Assembly (NCBI GenBank): GCA_026393985.1 | Contig: JAPKZB010000091.1 | Location: 1 to 64,000, forward strand | Length of the DNA stretch: 64,000 bases | Origin: Acidobacteriota bacterium | GTDB lineage: Bacteria; Acidobacteriota; Terriglobia; Bryobacterales; Bryobacteraceae | Direction: 5' to 3' | Shown: positions 16,474 to 24,876 of the stretch, in pieces | Layout of the letters: each line of letters opens with the position of its first letter | How positions within the stretch are numbered: the first letter of the stretch is position 1 | Notes under the pieces: model-generated | What the model saw: only the letters and a program-made list of their open reading frames with translations | The model's database searches: none | What the model was told of the DNA's origin: nothing | Program-made: the position numbers and the translations under genes

Positions 16474-18318
16474 ATGGCTCGTTTTCTCCTTCTCTGTCTT
16501 CTCGCCGCGGCTGCCTTGTGGGCGCAGGGCGCGGCCCCCCGAAGCTTTATGGTTCCCATGCGCGACGGGGTTCGCCTGGCCACGGACGTCTATCTGCCCC
16601 CGGGCGAGGGCAAGTTCCCGGTGCTGTTGACGCGGACACCGTACAACAAAGCCGGCTCGGCCGCAGCCGCCGCGCCGTTTGTGGCGGCGGGCTACGCCGT
16701 CGTGGTGCAGGATGTACGCGGCCGCTATCAGAGCGAAGGGCGCTGGGTGCCTGTGCGCGACGATCCCAACGACGGCTTCGACACGGCGCAGTGGATCGGG
16801 GCGCAGCCGTGGTGTGATGGCGGCATCGGCACGTTCGGCTCCTCCTACGGCGGCGCCACGCAGCATGCGCTGGCCATTGCCGGCGCGCCGTTTGTGAAAG
16901 CGCTGATCCCGCGCAATGCCATGTCGAACTTCGGCCGCTACGGTGTCCGCCACAACGGCGCCTTTGAGCTGCGCTGGTTGAACTGGGTGCTGACGCTGGG
17001 CAACCCGTCGGGGCCGCAGCATCTGCGGGCGGCGGCCGAGCGGGCGGCCTCCACCCCGGCGGCGGCGCAGGCGCTGGTCGATATGGCCAGCCGGGTGCAG
17101 GAGTACGCCCGGGCGCTGCCGCTGCGGCCCGGCACGACGCCGCTGCGCTTTGCCCCGGACTATGAGCAGTGGCTCGTCGAGGCGATGGGGCACGGCGACT
17201 ATGATGCTTTCTGGAAGGATCATGGCTCGAGCGTGGTCGACCATCTGGCCGAGTTCAAAGACATCCCGGCCTACCACGTCACCGGCTGGTACGACTCCTG
17301 GGGCACCCCCGCGGCCAACCTGAACTACGTCGAACTCCGCAAGGCCAAGAAGAGCTTGCAGCGGCTGATCATCGGCCCGTGGATCCACAGTTCGGAGAAC
17401 TCGAGCCACGCCGGCATGGCCCAGTTCACGCCCGACGCCGCACTGAATCTTGCCGAGTTTCAAATCCGCTGGTTTGACCGCTGGCTGAAGAATATCCCCA
17501 ACGGCGTCGATACCGAACCGCCGGTACGGCTCTACGTGATGGGCGGCGGCGATGGCCACAAGACGCCGCAGGGCCGTATCTTTGTAGGCGGCAAGTGGCG
17601 CGCCGAGCAGGAGTGGCCGCTGAAGCGTACCGTCTACACGCCCTACTATCTCCAGCCTGGCGGCAAGCTGGGCCCTGCCAAGCCAGCCAAAGCGGCGCCC
17701 GTGACGTACTCGTTCGACCCCGCCAGCCCCGTCCCCACGCTGGGTGGCAACATCTCCTCCCAAGGGCCGCTCGCCTCGCAGGGCGCCGCCGATCAGCGCT
17801 GCCGCGCCGGCTTCTGGCTCTGCCGCGACGAGCTGCCGCTGTCGACGCGCAGCGATGTGGTGGTGTTTGAAACCGAGCCGCTCAAGGAAGCTCTTGAGGT
17901 CACCGGGCCCCTCCGGGTGAAGCTATGGGCTTCTACGGACGGCCTGGACACGGATTTCACCGCGAAGCTGATCGACGTCTATCCGCCCAACGCCAGCTTC
18001 CCGGCTGGCGTGGACCTGCTCGTGGGCGACAGCATCGTGCGGGCGCGCTACCGCAAGGGTCCGGGCAAGGCGGTGATGATGACGCCGGGCGTCGCCGAAG
18101 AGTTCAATCTGGAGCTTTACCCCACTTCACTCGTCTTCGAAAAAGGGCACCGGATCCGCGTCGATATCTCGAGCAGCAACTTCCCGCGCTTCGACGTGAA
18201 CCCGAACACAGGCGAACCGTTGAATGGTCAGCGCGGCAAGCGAGTGGCCCGGAACACGATCTACCTTGACGGCGACCACGCCTCTTACATCCTGTTGCCG
18301 GTGATCCCGGCGCGCTAA
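16474..18318 (+). CDS. Secreted CocE/NonD family hydrolase (second copy)
   Basis: The 614-residue protein has a signal peptide (first 19 residues). The S15 hydrolase domain has the nucleophile elbow FGSSYGG (Ser124) after VVQDVRGRYQSEG. A cap and a C-terminal jelly-roll domain with DVVVFETEPLKEALEVTGP follow. Compared with the copy at 5222-7039 it shares the same domain order but differs widely, so this is not a recent duplication. Likely a periplasmic peptidase or esterase. Its 3' end takes part in a long inverted repeat described separately. Confidence 0.86.
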   Translation: MARFLLLCLLAAAALWAQGAAPRSFMVPMRDGVRLATDVYLPPGEGKFPVLLTRTPYNKAGSAAAAAPFVAAGYAVVVQDVRGRYQSEGRWVPVRDDPNDGFDTAQWIGAQPWCDGGIGTFGSSYGGATQHALAIAGAPFVKALIPRNAMSNFGRYGVRHNGAFELRWLNWVLTLGNPSGPQHLRAAAERAASTPAAAQALVDMASRVQEYARALPLRPGTTPLRFAPDYEQWLVEAMGHGDYDAFWKDHGSSVVDHLAEFKDIPAYHVTGWYDSWGTPAANLNYVELRKAKKSLQRLIIGPWIHSSENSSHAGMAQFTPDAALNLAEFQIRWFDRWLKNIPNGVDTEPPVRLYVMGGGDGHKTPQGRIFVGGKWRAEQEWPLKRTVYTPYYLQPGGKLGPAKPAKAAPVTYSFDPASPVPTLGGNISSQGPLASQGAADQRCRAGFWLCRDELPLSTRSDVVVFETEPLKEALEVTGPLRVKLWASTDGLDTDFTAKLIDVYPPNASFPAGVDLLVGDSIVRARYRKGPGKAVMMTPGVAEEFNLELYPTSLVFEKGHRIRVDISSSNFPRFDVNPNTGEPLNGQRGKRVARNTIYLDGDHASYILLPVIPAR

Positions 18319-18359
18319 GCCAAAGCTGCGCGCCGCCGGGATCACCGGCAGCGCGCAGC
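18296..18359. terminator. Two mutually exclusive hairpins at the end of the CocE-type gene
   Basis: A perfect 15-base inverted repeat pairs 18296-18310, inside the last codons of the hydrolase gene, with 18336-18350. A second hairpin pairs 18325-18333 with 18351-18359 (nine perfect base pairs), extended after one mismatch by 18335-18339 with 18345-18349, around a five-base loop. The two structures use the same bases and cannot form together. There is no T tract, so a simple intrinsic terminator is not proved. It may act as a terminator, mRNA stabiliser or switch. Confidence 0.6.
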
Positions 18360-18372
18360 CAGCCGGTTAAGA

Positions 18373-18501
18373 GCGCACAGGCCGAAACGAGACCGTTGTG
18401 CGCGGTTCCAAAAAGAGCGCACAGGCCGCCTCGGCCCGGCCCGGCCCCAACGGGCGAGGAACGCGCCCCTCCTGCCGGGCCGGAGCGCGTCCGTTGTGCG
18501 C
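18373..18501. repeat. Duplicated GCGCACA/TGTGCGC palindromic element
   Basis: The stretch AGAGCGCACAGGCCG begins twice (18371 and 18415), and each copy is closed by TGTGCGC (18397-18403 and 18495-18501). The result is two hairpins with seven-base arms. The second is larger and encloses another perfect nine-base inverted repeat, CGGCCCGGC (18432-18440) with GCCGGGCCG (18474-18482). It fills the spacer between two convergent genes. It could be a terminator pair or a REP-like extragenic element. Confidence 0.6.
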
Positions 18502-18506
18502 GTTTC

Positions 18507-21500
18507 TTAAAAGAAGTACTTCAGCGCCATCTGGATCGACCGGGGCGGATCGGTCGAAGTGATCCTGCCAAAGTTGGCCGGGGCGTTCAGGTTCGCCGCC
18601 GGGCCGCCCCAATTGACGCGGTTGAAGGCGTTGAACAACTCGGTGCGGAACTGCAGCGTGTGGCGCTCGTACAGGCGGAAGTTCTTCTGGATGCTGAAGT
18701 CCTCAGAAACCGACCCGTAGCCACGAAGCAGATTGTAGCTCGGCGCCGCGTTGCCCAGCGTGAAGGCCGCCGGCTGCGCCCAGGCGTTGATGTCCAGCTT
18801 GCGCTGCAGCGACGGGTTGCCCGGGTCGTAGTTGCTGCCGGTCACGCCGGTGTCGAAGTTCGTGTTAACGATATTCGGCCGGTTGCCGCCGCCGAACAGC
18901 GGGATGGCGCCGCCGCCGCCGATGAAGACCGGGGCACCGGTGCGGAAGTTATGGATGCCGTTCAACTGCCAGCCCCCGGCGAGCAGGTCGACGACACGCG
19001 GCGCGTTGGCCAGCAGCTTCTTGCCCTTGCCAAAGGGCAGTTCGTAGGTCCAGCTGACGATGGCGACGTGCTTGCGGTCAAACGGAGCGAGGCGCTTTTC
19101 CAGGTCGCGGTTGCGGGTGTCGAGCGGGGCGCCGCCGGCGGCGTCGATCTCGCGGTTGGAGTAGCCGGACCCGTGCACCAGGGTCTTCGAGAGCGTGTAG
19201 GAGAGCAGCATCGACAGGCCGTTCGCGTAGCGCCGCTGCAGGCGCGTCTGGAGCGAATGGTAGTTGCTGAAGCCGGTGGGCTGGGCGAGGTTATTGATGC
19301 CGGTGTACTGCGGGTAGGGGCGCAGCGCCTGGGCCACCGAACCGCGGAAGGTGGGGAAGGGAAGGCGGATGCCCGCGGCCACCGCGGCCGCCGAAGCGGC
19401 ATCGCCGTTCAGCAGATTGCCGAGGCGGAGGTTGCTGATGTCCACCTGATTGAGGTTTTCCAGGCCCGAAGGCAGACGCAGGCTTCGCGAGCCGACGTAG
19501 CCGATGTCGAGCAGGAAGCTGGCCGGCAGTTCCCGCTGCATGTTGAAGGTCCAGCTGTTGGTGTAGCCCGCCTTGTTGGCACCGGGGTTCATGAAGTCGA
19601 TGGTGGCGCCGTTCAGCAGGGTGGCGTCGCGGTTGGGCAGGGTGCCGTTAAAGGCCGGTACGCCCTGGTCCAGGTTGAAGGCCGAGACGCGGCCGTTGGT
19701 CGTGTTCGGGAACGCCTGCGGGAAGGTGAAGCCGGCGTTGTAGCGCCCCGGGAACTGGCCGATCTGGGTGGCGTTGCCGGGTGAGAAGAAGATGCCGAAG
19801 CCGGTGCGGATGACCGTTTTCGGGTTCACCGTGTAGGCCAGGCCCAGGCGGGGCGAAAGCTGGCCGTAGAAGTTCGGCACGATGCGGTCGCCGAAAAAGC
19901 GCAGGGCGCCCGGCAGGTTGTTCGCTCCGGGGTTGGGCAGCGCGGGGTCGAAGCCGGACTGGCGGCCGGCGGCGTCGCGGACTGTCGTCGGGATTTCGTG
20001 GCGGAAGCCGAGGGTGAGGGTGAGCTTGTTCGAGACGCGCCACACATCGTCGATGTAGTAGGCGTAAAACTCATTCTGCACGGTGCGCTCGCCCATGGGG
20101 AAGAAACGCGTGCCGGAGAAGACCTCGCCGAGCAGGAAACTGGCCCAGCCATTGCCCAACTGGTTGAAGCGCGGATCGGTGAGCGAGGAGGTCGAGAGGT
20201 TGTTGAAGACGTAGGAGCCGCTGAGGCCGCCGTTCTGCGTGCCGGCGAAGTTGACAAACTTCATCAACCGGCCCTCTCCACCGACCTTGACCTGATGCCG
20301 GCCCTTGACCCAGGACAGGCTGGCGACCCAGGCGTGGCTGATGTTGGCCGAAGGGTCGTTGGGCTGCTGAGCGGAGTTGCCGATCTCCAGGCCGCCGTAA
20401 GTGTTGTTGATGTTGAAGGTGGGGAAGCCGGGGTTATCGGCCGGGATGCCGGGCAATTGAATGGTCTGGTTGCCTTTGCGGGCGTCAAGCTGCCGCGTCG
20501 GGTTCGATTTCGTGTATCCGTAGCCGGCGTGGAACAGCAGTGTGGGCGTGAGCGTGGCGTCGTAGTTGGCGCGGTAGTTGCTGCCGCGGGTGTCCGCCGT
20601 AAACCAGGGTCCCAGCGGGCCGTTGGCGCGGCCGAGCACGGAGTTGACGTACTGGATGTTGGTGGCGCGCCAGACGACAAAGCTGACGCGCTGGGCCGAG
20701 GAGAGCAGATGGTCGGCTTTGAGCGACCAGATATCGTCGTTCACCGGGTTGGCGTTGCGGGCCAGGAAGTTATTGAAGTAGCTCGGCAGGTCCGGGGCCG
20801 GAAGCAGGGGCGTCGTGTTGCGGGCGACGCGGGAGAAGCGGTTTCCGGGGATGATGTTGCCGGGAAACGGCATACGGGTGCCGTCGGCGGTCGTGGTGGC
20901 GGGGTCGAAGATGGGCAGGATGGCGCCGGCCGAATCGACGTGGCGGGAGAAGTCGCCGCGGAGGAACTCCGGCGTGGGCATGCTGACGAGGTTGCCGGGC
21001 AGCGGGGGCGAGTTGCGGAGACCGGTGTAGTTGAAGTTGAAGAAGGTCTTGTCTTTGCCATTGTACAGTTTCGGGATGATCACCGGCCCGCCGAAGTTGC
21101 CGCCGTATTCATTGAAGCGGACGATGGGGCGGGTGCGGTTGAAGAAGGGGCGGGCGTCGAGTTTGTCGTTGCGGAGAAACTCGAACAGGCCGCCGTGGAA
21201 GGTGTTGGTGCCGGACCGGAGGGTGTAGTTGATGACGCCGAAGCCGCGGCCGTATTCAGCCGGGAAAAGCGTGTTCTGCACCTTGAACTCTTCGACGCTC
21301 TCATAGGGCGGGGAGGTCTGGGCCAGGAAGCCGGGGTTCGAGGCGAGTTGCGCCGAGATGCCGTCAATCAGAATCTCCTGGCCGAACTCGGGGCTGCCGT
21401 TGATGCTCTTGCCCCACTGCGTGCCGACCACGCCGGGGGTCAGAAAGATAAACGTCTCGGGCTGCCGCCGGCCGGACGCTGCCGTCGTGGAGGCGCCGGA

Positions 21501-21962
21501 GCCGATCTGGATGGGTAGGTCGAGCAGGGTCTGACGCTGGAGAACGGTGGAGACCTCGGGGGAGGAGGTCTGGAGCGCGATGGCGCTCGAGGAGACCGTC
21601 ACGGCGTCGGTCGTGCTGCCGACTTCCAGCGTGATGGTGATGTCGGCCTGGGTGGCGGTAAGGATCGCAACGCCCTGCCGGACTACTTTCTTGAAGCCGG
21701 TCTTTTCCACTTCAAGATCGTAGGCGCCCGGCGGCAGACCGCGGAGGATGAACCCGGCGTCCGATGACTCGACCGTGGTGACCTGATTGGTCGCCTGGCT
21801 CTTCAGGGTGACGCGCGCGCCCGGGACGGCGGCGCCGGAGGAGTCCACGACCGATCCGTTGAGGCCGCCCAGGTTGCCCTGACCGTAGAGTAGGGCGGCA
21901 GGGAGCAGCAGAAGCGCACCGAGTAGGCGCAGCGATAGGGAGAAAGGTCGTATCACTCTCAC
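18507..21962 (-). CDS. Oar-like TonB-dependent receptor with carboxypeptidase-regulatory domain
   Basis: The protein is about 1151 residues from a GTG at 21962, just before the signal peptide (IRPFSLSLRLLGALLLLPAALLYG). A longer frame to a TTG at 22037 has no better start. A carboxypeptidase-regulatory-like domain (LNGSVVDSSGAAVPGARV) is followed by a TonB plug (EILIDGISAQLASNPG) and a long outer-membrane barrel ending in aromatic Phe-Phe. This OmpA-related, Oar-like class is greatly expanded in Bryobacterales and is thought to import large substrates such as glycans. It is divergent from a membrane-anchored regulator gene, which probably controls it. Confidence 0.88.
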   Translation of the reverse strand: MRVIRPFSLSLRLLGALLLLPAALLYGQGNLGGLNGSVVDSSGAAVPGARVTLKSQATNQVTTVESSDAGFILRGLPPGAYDLEVEKTGFKKVVRQGVAILTATQADITITLEVGSTTDAVTVSSSAIALQTSSPEVSTVLQRQTLLDLPIQIGSGASTTAASGRRQPETFIFLTPGVVGTQWGKSINGSPEFGQEILIDGISAQLASNPGFLAQTSPPYESVEEFKVQNTLFPAEYGRGFGVINYTLRSGTNTFHGGLFEFLRNDKLDARPFFNRTRPIVRFNEYGGNFGGPVIIPKLYNGKDKTFFNFNYTGLRNSPPLPGNLVSMPTPEFLRGDFSRHVDSAGAILPIFDPATTTADGTRMPFPGNIIPGNRFSRVARNTTPLLPAPDLPSYFNNFLARNANPVNDDIWSLKADHLLSSAQRVSFVVWRATNIQYVNSVLGRANGPLGPWFTADTRGSNYRANYDATLTPTLLFHAGYGYTKSNPTRQLDARKGNQTIQLPGIPADNPGFPTFNINNTYGGLEIGNSAQQPNDPSANISHAWVASLSWVKGRHQVKVGGEGRLMKFVNFAGTQNGGLSGSYVFNNLSTSSLTDPRFNQLGNGWASFLLGEVFSGTRFFPMGERTVQNEFYAYYIDDVWRVSNKLTLTLGFRHEIPTTVRDAAGRQSGFDPALPNPGANNLPGALRFFGDRIVPNFYGQLSPRLGLAYTVNPKTVIRTGFGIFFSPGNATQIGQFPGRYNAGFTFPQAFPNTTNGRVSAFNLDQGVPAFNGTLPNRDATLLNGATIDFMNPGANKAGYTNSWTFNMQRELPASFLLDIGYVGSRSLRLPSGLENLNQVDISNLRLGNLLNGDAASAAAVAAGIRLPFPTFRGSVAQALRPYPQYTGINNLAQPTGFSNYHSLQTRLQRRYANGLSMLLSYTLSKTLVHGSGYSNREIDAAGGAPLDTRNRDLEKRLAPFDRKHVAIVSWTYELPFGKGKKLLANAPRVVDLLAGGWQLNGIHNFRTGAPVFIGGGGAIPLFGGGNRPNIVNTNFDTGVTGSNYDPGNPSLQRKLDINAWAQPAAFTLGNAAPSYNLLRGYGSVSEDFSIQKNFRLYERHTLQFRTELFNAFNRVNWGGPAANLNAPANFGRITSTDPPRSIQMALKYFF

Positions 21963-22052
21963 AGTATGAGGGGTATGGCAGCGAAATACCAGAGTCAAAC
22001 GGTCCGCCCGGGGCCGCTGGATTCTTTGTGAATTCAATAAGTTAAGGCCCTT

Positions 22053-22075
22053 CGTAACCGTTGCGTACCGTTACG
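22053..22075. promoter_or_regulatory. Candidate operator between the TonB receptor and its regulator
   Basis: ACCGTT occurs at 22057-22062 and again at 22067-22072, exactly ten bases apart (one helical turn). The block is bordered by the inverted hexamers CGTAAC (22053-22058) and GTTACG (22070-22075). It lies in the 150-base space between the two divergent starts, about 40 bases upstream of the regulator start. Function is inferred from position and symmetry only. Confidence 0.45.
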
Positions 22076-22112
22076 GGGCGTGATAAGCTCCCGGCTGGAG
22101 GGTTAGCGTTTA

Positions 22113-23327
22113 GTGGAAAGCGCCGTGGTCCCGGTTCGATCAGTTGCTCCCGCGCTGGAGTCCGCCGTGCGCGCGGCGCTGGCAGAGATTGTGGCCAGTC
22201 CGGAGTTCCGGGCCAGTCAGAAGTGCCGCTCGTTTCTGATCTATGTGGTGGAGGAGACCCTGGCCGGGCGGCACGAGTCGCTGAAGGAGCGGGTGATCGG
22301 GGCGGAGGTCTTTGGCCGGGCGCCGGGATTTGAAACCGCGGGCGACTCGATTGTGCGGGTGAAGGCGACCGAAGTTCGGAAACGGCTCGCCAAGTTCTAC
22401 CAGGACCAGCCCGCGGGCGGGTTGCGCATTGAGCTCCCCACCGGGTCCTATGTCCCGGTCTTTCACGGGCAGGCGCCCGTGGCCGCGGCCGAGGTGGACG
22501 TGGCCGAGGTGGGCGTGGCCGCGCCGCGCCGGATGAGCCGGCGGGTGATGGCCGGGGCGGCCGGCGGCGGGTTGGCCGCGGCGCTGGGCGGTTGGACGTT
22601 TTGGCCAAAGTCGCGCGCGTTGGATGCGCTGTGGGCGCCCCTGTTGACCGGGCCGGGGCAGTTGGTCGTCTGCGCGAGCGGTGCGCCGGCGGTGTCGGCC
22701 ACGGACCAGTCCGTGGTGGAGGCGCTGCGCCGGCCGTACCCGCCCGGGGCGACCATTCGTCTCGACCAGCTCTCTCTCAGCCGGCAGGCGCAGACCTCCT
22801 GGCCAACCGTGCAGGCGTTGGTGGACGTCACGCGGATGCTCGCCGTGGCGGGCAAGCCGTTTCAGGTGCGCGTCGCCGCGGAGATGTCGTTTGACCAGGT
22901 GAACGGGCAGCCGCTGGTGGTGATCGGGATGTTCTCGAATCCCTGGACGGTGGAGTTGACGCGGCACCTGCGCTTCAGCTTCGAGATCGCGGGAGCCGGA
23001 GAGTATGTTGTGAAGGATGCCGAACGGCCGGACTTCGTCCGCCGGGTGCGCGGCCTCTACCCGGTCTCGCCTATGCCGGTAGATTATGCGCAGGTCACCC
23101 GTCTGCTCGACCCGCCGCGCAACCGGCGCGTGATCGCCATTGGCGGCATCTCCGGGCTCGGAACCCGGGTGGCGGCTGACTTTGCAACCAGTGAACACGG
23201 CTGGGAGCAGGTGGCACAGCTGGCGCCGGCCGGCTGGGAGCAGCGTAACGTGCAGGTACTGCTCGAAACGCGAATCATCGGCGACACGCCCAGTCCGCCG
23301 ACCATTCTTGCCGTGCACGCCTGGTAG
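22113..23327 (+). CDS. Membrane-anchored one-component regulator (putative)
   Basis: The 404-residue protein starts at a GTG with GGAGGG about ten bases upstream. Residues 15-100 form a conserved helical domain (SFLIYVVEETLAGR, then LKERVIGAEVFGR and VRVKATEVRKRLAKFY) that I associate with acidobacterial regulator-like proteins. A linker with a repeated AEV-GV/DV segment leads to an arginine-rich stretch and one membrane helix (about residues 143-164). The remaining 240 residues would face the periplasm. This architecture resembles CadC-type regulators: a cytoplasmic DNA-binding head and an outside sensor. DNA binding is inferred. It is divergent from the TonB receptor, its probable target, and abuts the convergent carbamoyltransferase gene with no gap. 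Confidence 0.6.
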   Translation: MESAVVPVRSVAPALESAVRAALAEIVASPEFRASQKCRSFLIYVVEETLAGRHESLKERVIGAEVFGRAPGFETAGDSIVRVKATEVRKRLAKFYQDQPAGGLRIELPTGSYVPVFHGQAPVAAAEVDVAEVGVAAPRRMSRRVMAGAAGGGLAAALGGWTFWPKSRALDALWAPLLTGPGQLVVCASGAPAVSATDQSVVEALRRPYPPGATIRLDQLSLSRQAQTSWPTVQALVDVTRMLAVAGKPFQVRVAAEMSFDQVNGQPLVVIGMFSNPWTVELTRHLRFSFEIAGAGEYVVKDAERPDFVRRVRGLYPVSPMPVDYAQVTRLLDPPRNRRVIAIGGISGLGTRVAADFATSEHGWEQVAQLAPAGWEQRNVQVLLETRIIGDTPSPPTILAVHAW

Positions 23328-24872
23328 TTACTTTTCGAGGAAAAAGTAGCCGGCGATCAGCGCGTCAATGCCCGAAGAGTAGAAGCTGCGGACGGCGTCG
23401 CGCGGCGTGCACACGAGCGGGTCGCCGAACAGGTTGAAGGAGGTGTTAAACAGTACGGGCAAGCCGAAGGCCGCCCCGCCGGCGTGCAGCAGCCGCCAGT
23501 ATAACGGGTTGTCCTCTTCGGCGACCGTGTGCACGCGAACATAGTCCCCGCCCAGGATTACGCTCGCGAACTGCTGCCGGTAGCCGGGCCGGACGCGGCT
23601 GACCGTGGCCAGAAACCGCGCGTTGTCGCTGACTTCGAAATACTGGCCGGCCAGTTCCGCCGGCACACTGGCCGCGAACTTGCGGAACGGCTCCCGATGC
23701 TTGATGAAGCTGTTGAGGTTCTCCGTTGAGTAGGGATTCACGGGGCTCGCCAGGAGACTGCGGTTGCCCAGGGCCCGCGCACCAAACTCCATACGCCCCT
23801 GCATCCAGGCCAGAATCCGGTCCTGCCGCAACTGTTCGATGGCGGTAGCGATGATGGCATCGGTGGTCAGCAGCCGCTGAAAGCGCAGCTTGCAGTTTTC
23901 GAGAACCTGTTTGAACTGCTCGGTGGAGAACTCCGGCCCCCAGCAGAAGTTGCCCATCGCCACAGGCCGGCCCCACACCTGCGTGGCGGCGCCGAGCGCG
24001 GTGCCCGTGTTGCCGGCGGCGGGTTGCACAAAGACCCGGTCGTAGGCGCCGCTGCGTTCGAGCGCTTCGACCAGCAGCGCGTTCCAGAACAGGCCGCCCG
24101 CCAGGCAGAGATTGCCCCCGCGGCCGGCCAGATGCAGCACCAGATCGTTGACGGCGGCCTGGAGGCTGGCCGCGATATCCGCCTTCTTCTCCGGCGGAAC
24201 CGGCGCGCCGTCGGCCAGGCCGAGTTCGGCGTAGAACTTGCTGCTGAACCAGGCGCCGTCGAAGTAGCTGCGGTCGGCCGCTTTGAGCCACGCCGCGCCC
24301 GGCGGCAAAATCCGCGCAAACAGGCTCTGGTACACCGGCTGGCCGGCCGTCGACAGCCACTGCACCTTGTGTTCATCCGCGTTGGCGGTAAAGCCGAGTA
24401 GCTCGGTGACGCGCGTATAGAGATCGCCCACCGAGTCGGGGAAATAGAGCTCCTCTTCCACCTGCAGACCCGCGGCCGAAGCCTGCCAGCGCGCGCCGCA
24501 GCGGAAGTCGCCCAGCCGGTCGAGCGTCAGTACGGTCGCTTGCGCAAAGCCGGAGAAGTAGAAGGCCGAAGCGGCGTGGGCCGCGTGGTGTTCAATCACC
24601 GCGATCCGCGCGTTGGGAAACTGATGGCGGAGTTCGAGATGGGTCTCCGACTCCGGACCCGCCGGGAACGGCCGCGCCACGGCGACCACCTCGACATCGC
24701 GCGCCCCAACGCCCGCCATTTGCAGGCACGTCCGGATCGCTTCAAGCGGCAGCTCTTCCGGGCTGGTGCGCCGGGCCACCTTGCGCTGTTCGACGGCCGC
24801 GGCGACGTGACCATCGCGAAGCAGAACGCAGGCCGGATCGTTACGCAGGCCGCCGAGGCCGAGGATGATCAT
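23328..24872 (-). CDS. Carbamoyltransferase, NodU/CmcH family
   Basis: The 514-residue protein has the N-terminal Kae1-like ATPase part with the metal-binding IEHHAAHAASAF motif (about residue 95), GGLFWNALL in the middle, and the YrdC-like C-terminal domain with MEFGARALGNRSLLASP and REPFRKFAASVP. Family enzymes move a carbamoyl group from carbamoyl phosphate to a sugar, antibiotic or other hydroxyl via carbamoyl-adenylate. The acceptor cannot be predicted. It is slightly short (usual 540-610). It follows gltX by four bases at the end of a translation-related operon, an unusual place for this enzyme. Confidence 0.87.
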   Translation of the reverse strand: MIILGLGGLRNDPACVLLRDGHVAAAVEQRKVARRTSPEELPLEAIRTCLQMAGVGARDVEVVAVARPFPAGPESETHLELRHQFPNARIAVIEHHAAHAASAFYFSGFAQATVLTLDRLGDFRCGARWQASAAGLQVEEELYFPDSVGDLYTRVTELLGFTANADEHKVQWLSTAGQPVYQSLFARILPPGAAWLKAADRSYFDGAWFSSKFYAELGLADGAPVPPEKKADIAASLQAAVNDLVLHLAGRGGNLCLAGGLFWNALLVEALERSGAYDRVFVQPAAGNTGTALGAATQVWGRPVAMGNFCWGPEFSTEQFKQVLENCKLRFQRLLTTDAIIATAIEQLRQDRILAWMQGRMEFGARALGNRSLLASPVNPYSTENLNSFIKHREPFRKFAASVPAELAGQYFEVSDNARFLATVSRVRPGYRQQFASVILGGDYVRVHTVAEEDNPLYWRLLHAGGAAFGLPVLFNTSFNLFGDPLVCTPRDAVRSFYSSGIDALIAGYFFLEK

Positions 24873-24876
24873 AAAG

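Noticed and set aside
16447-17763. Upstream extension of the DUF2891 frame to nearly 800 codons
   Set aside because: The extension is antisense to the CocE-type hydrolase; a signal peptide begins at 16434.
19998-21518. 506-codon plus-strand open frame inside the TonB receptor
   Set aside because: Antisense shadow with valine/glycine/alanine-rich sequence; the receptor frame on the other strand is clearly real.
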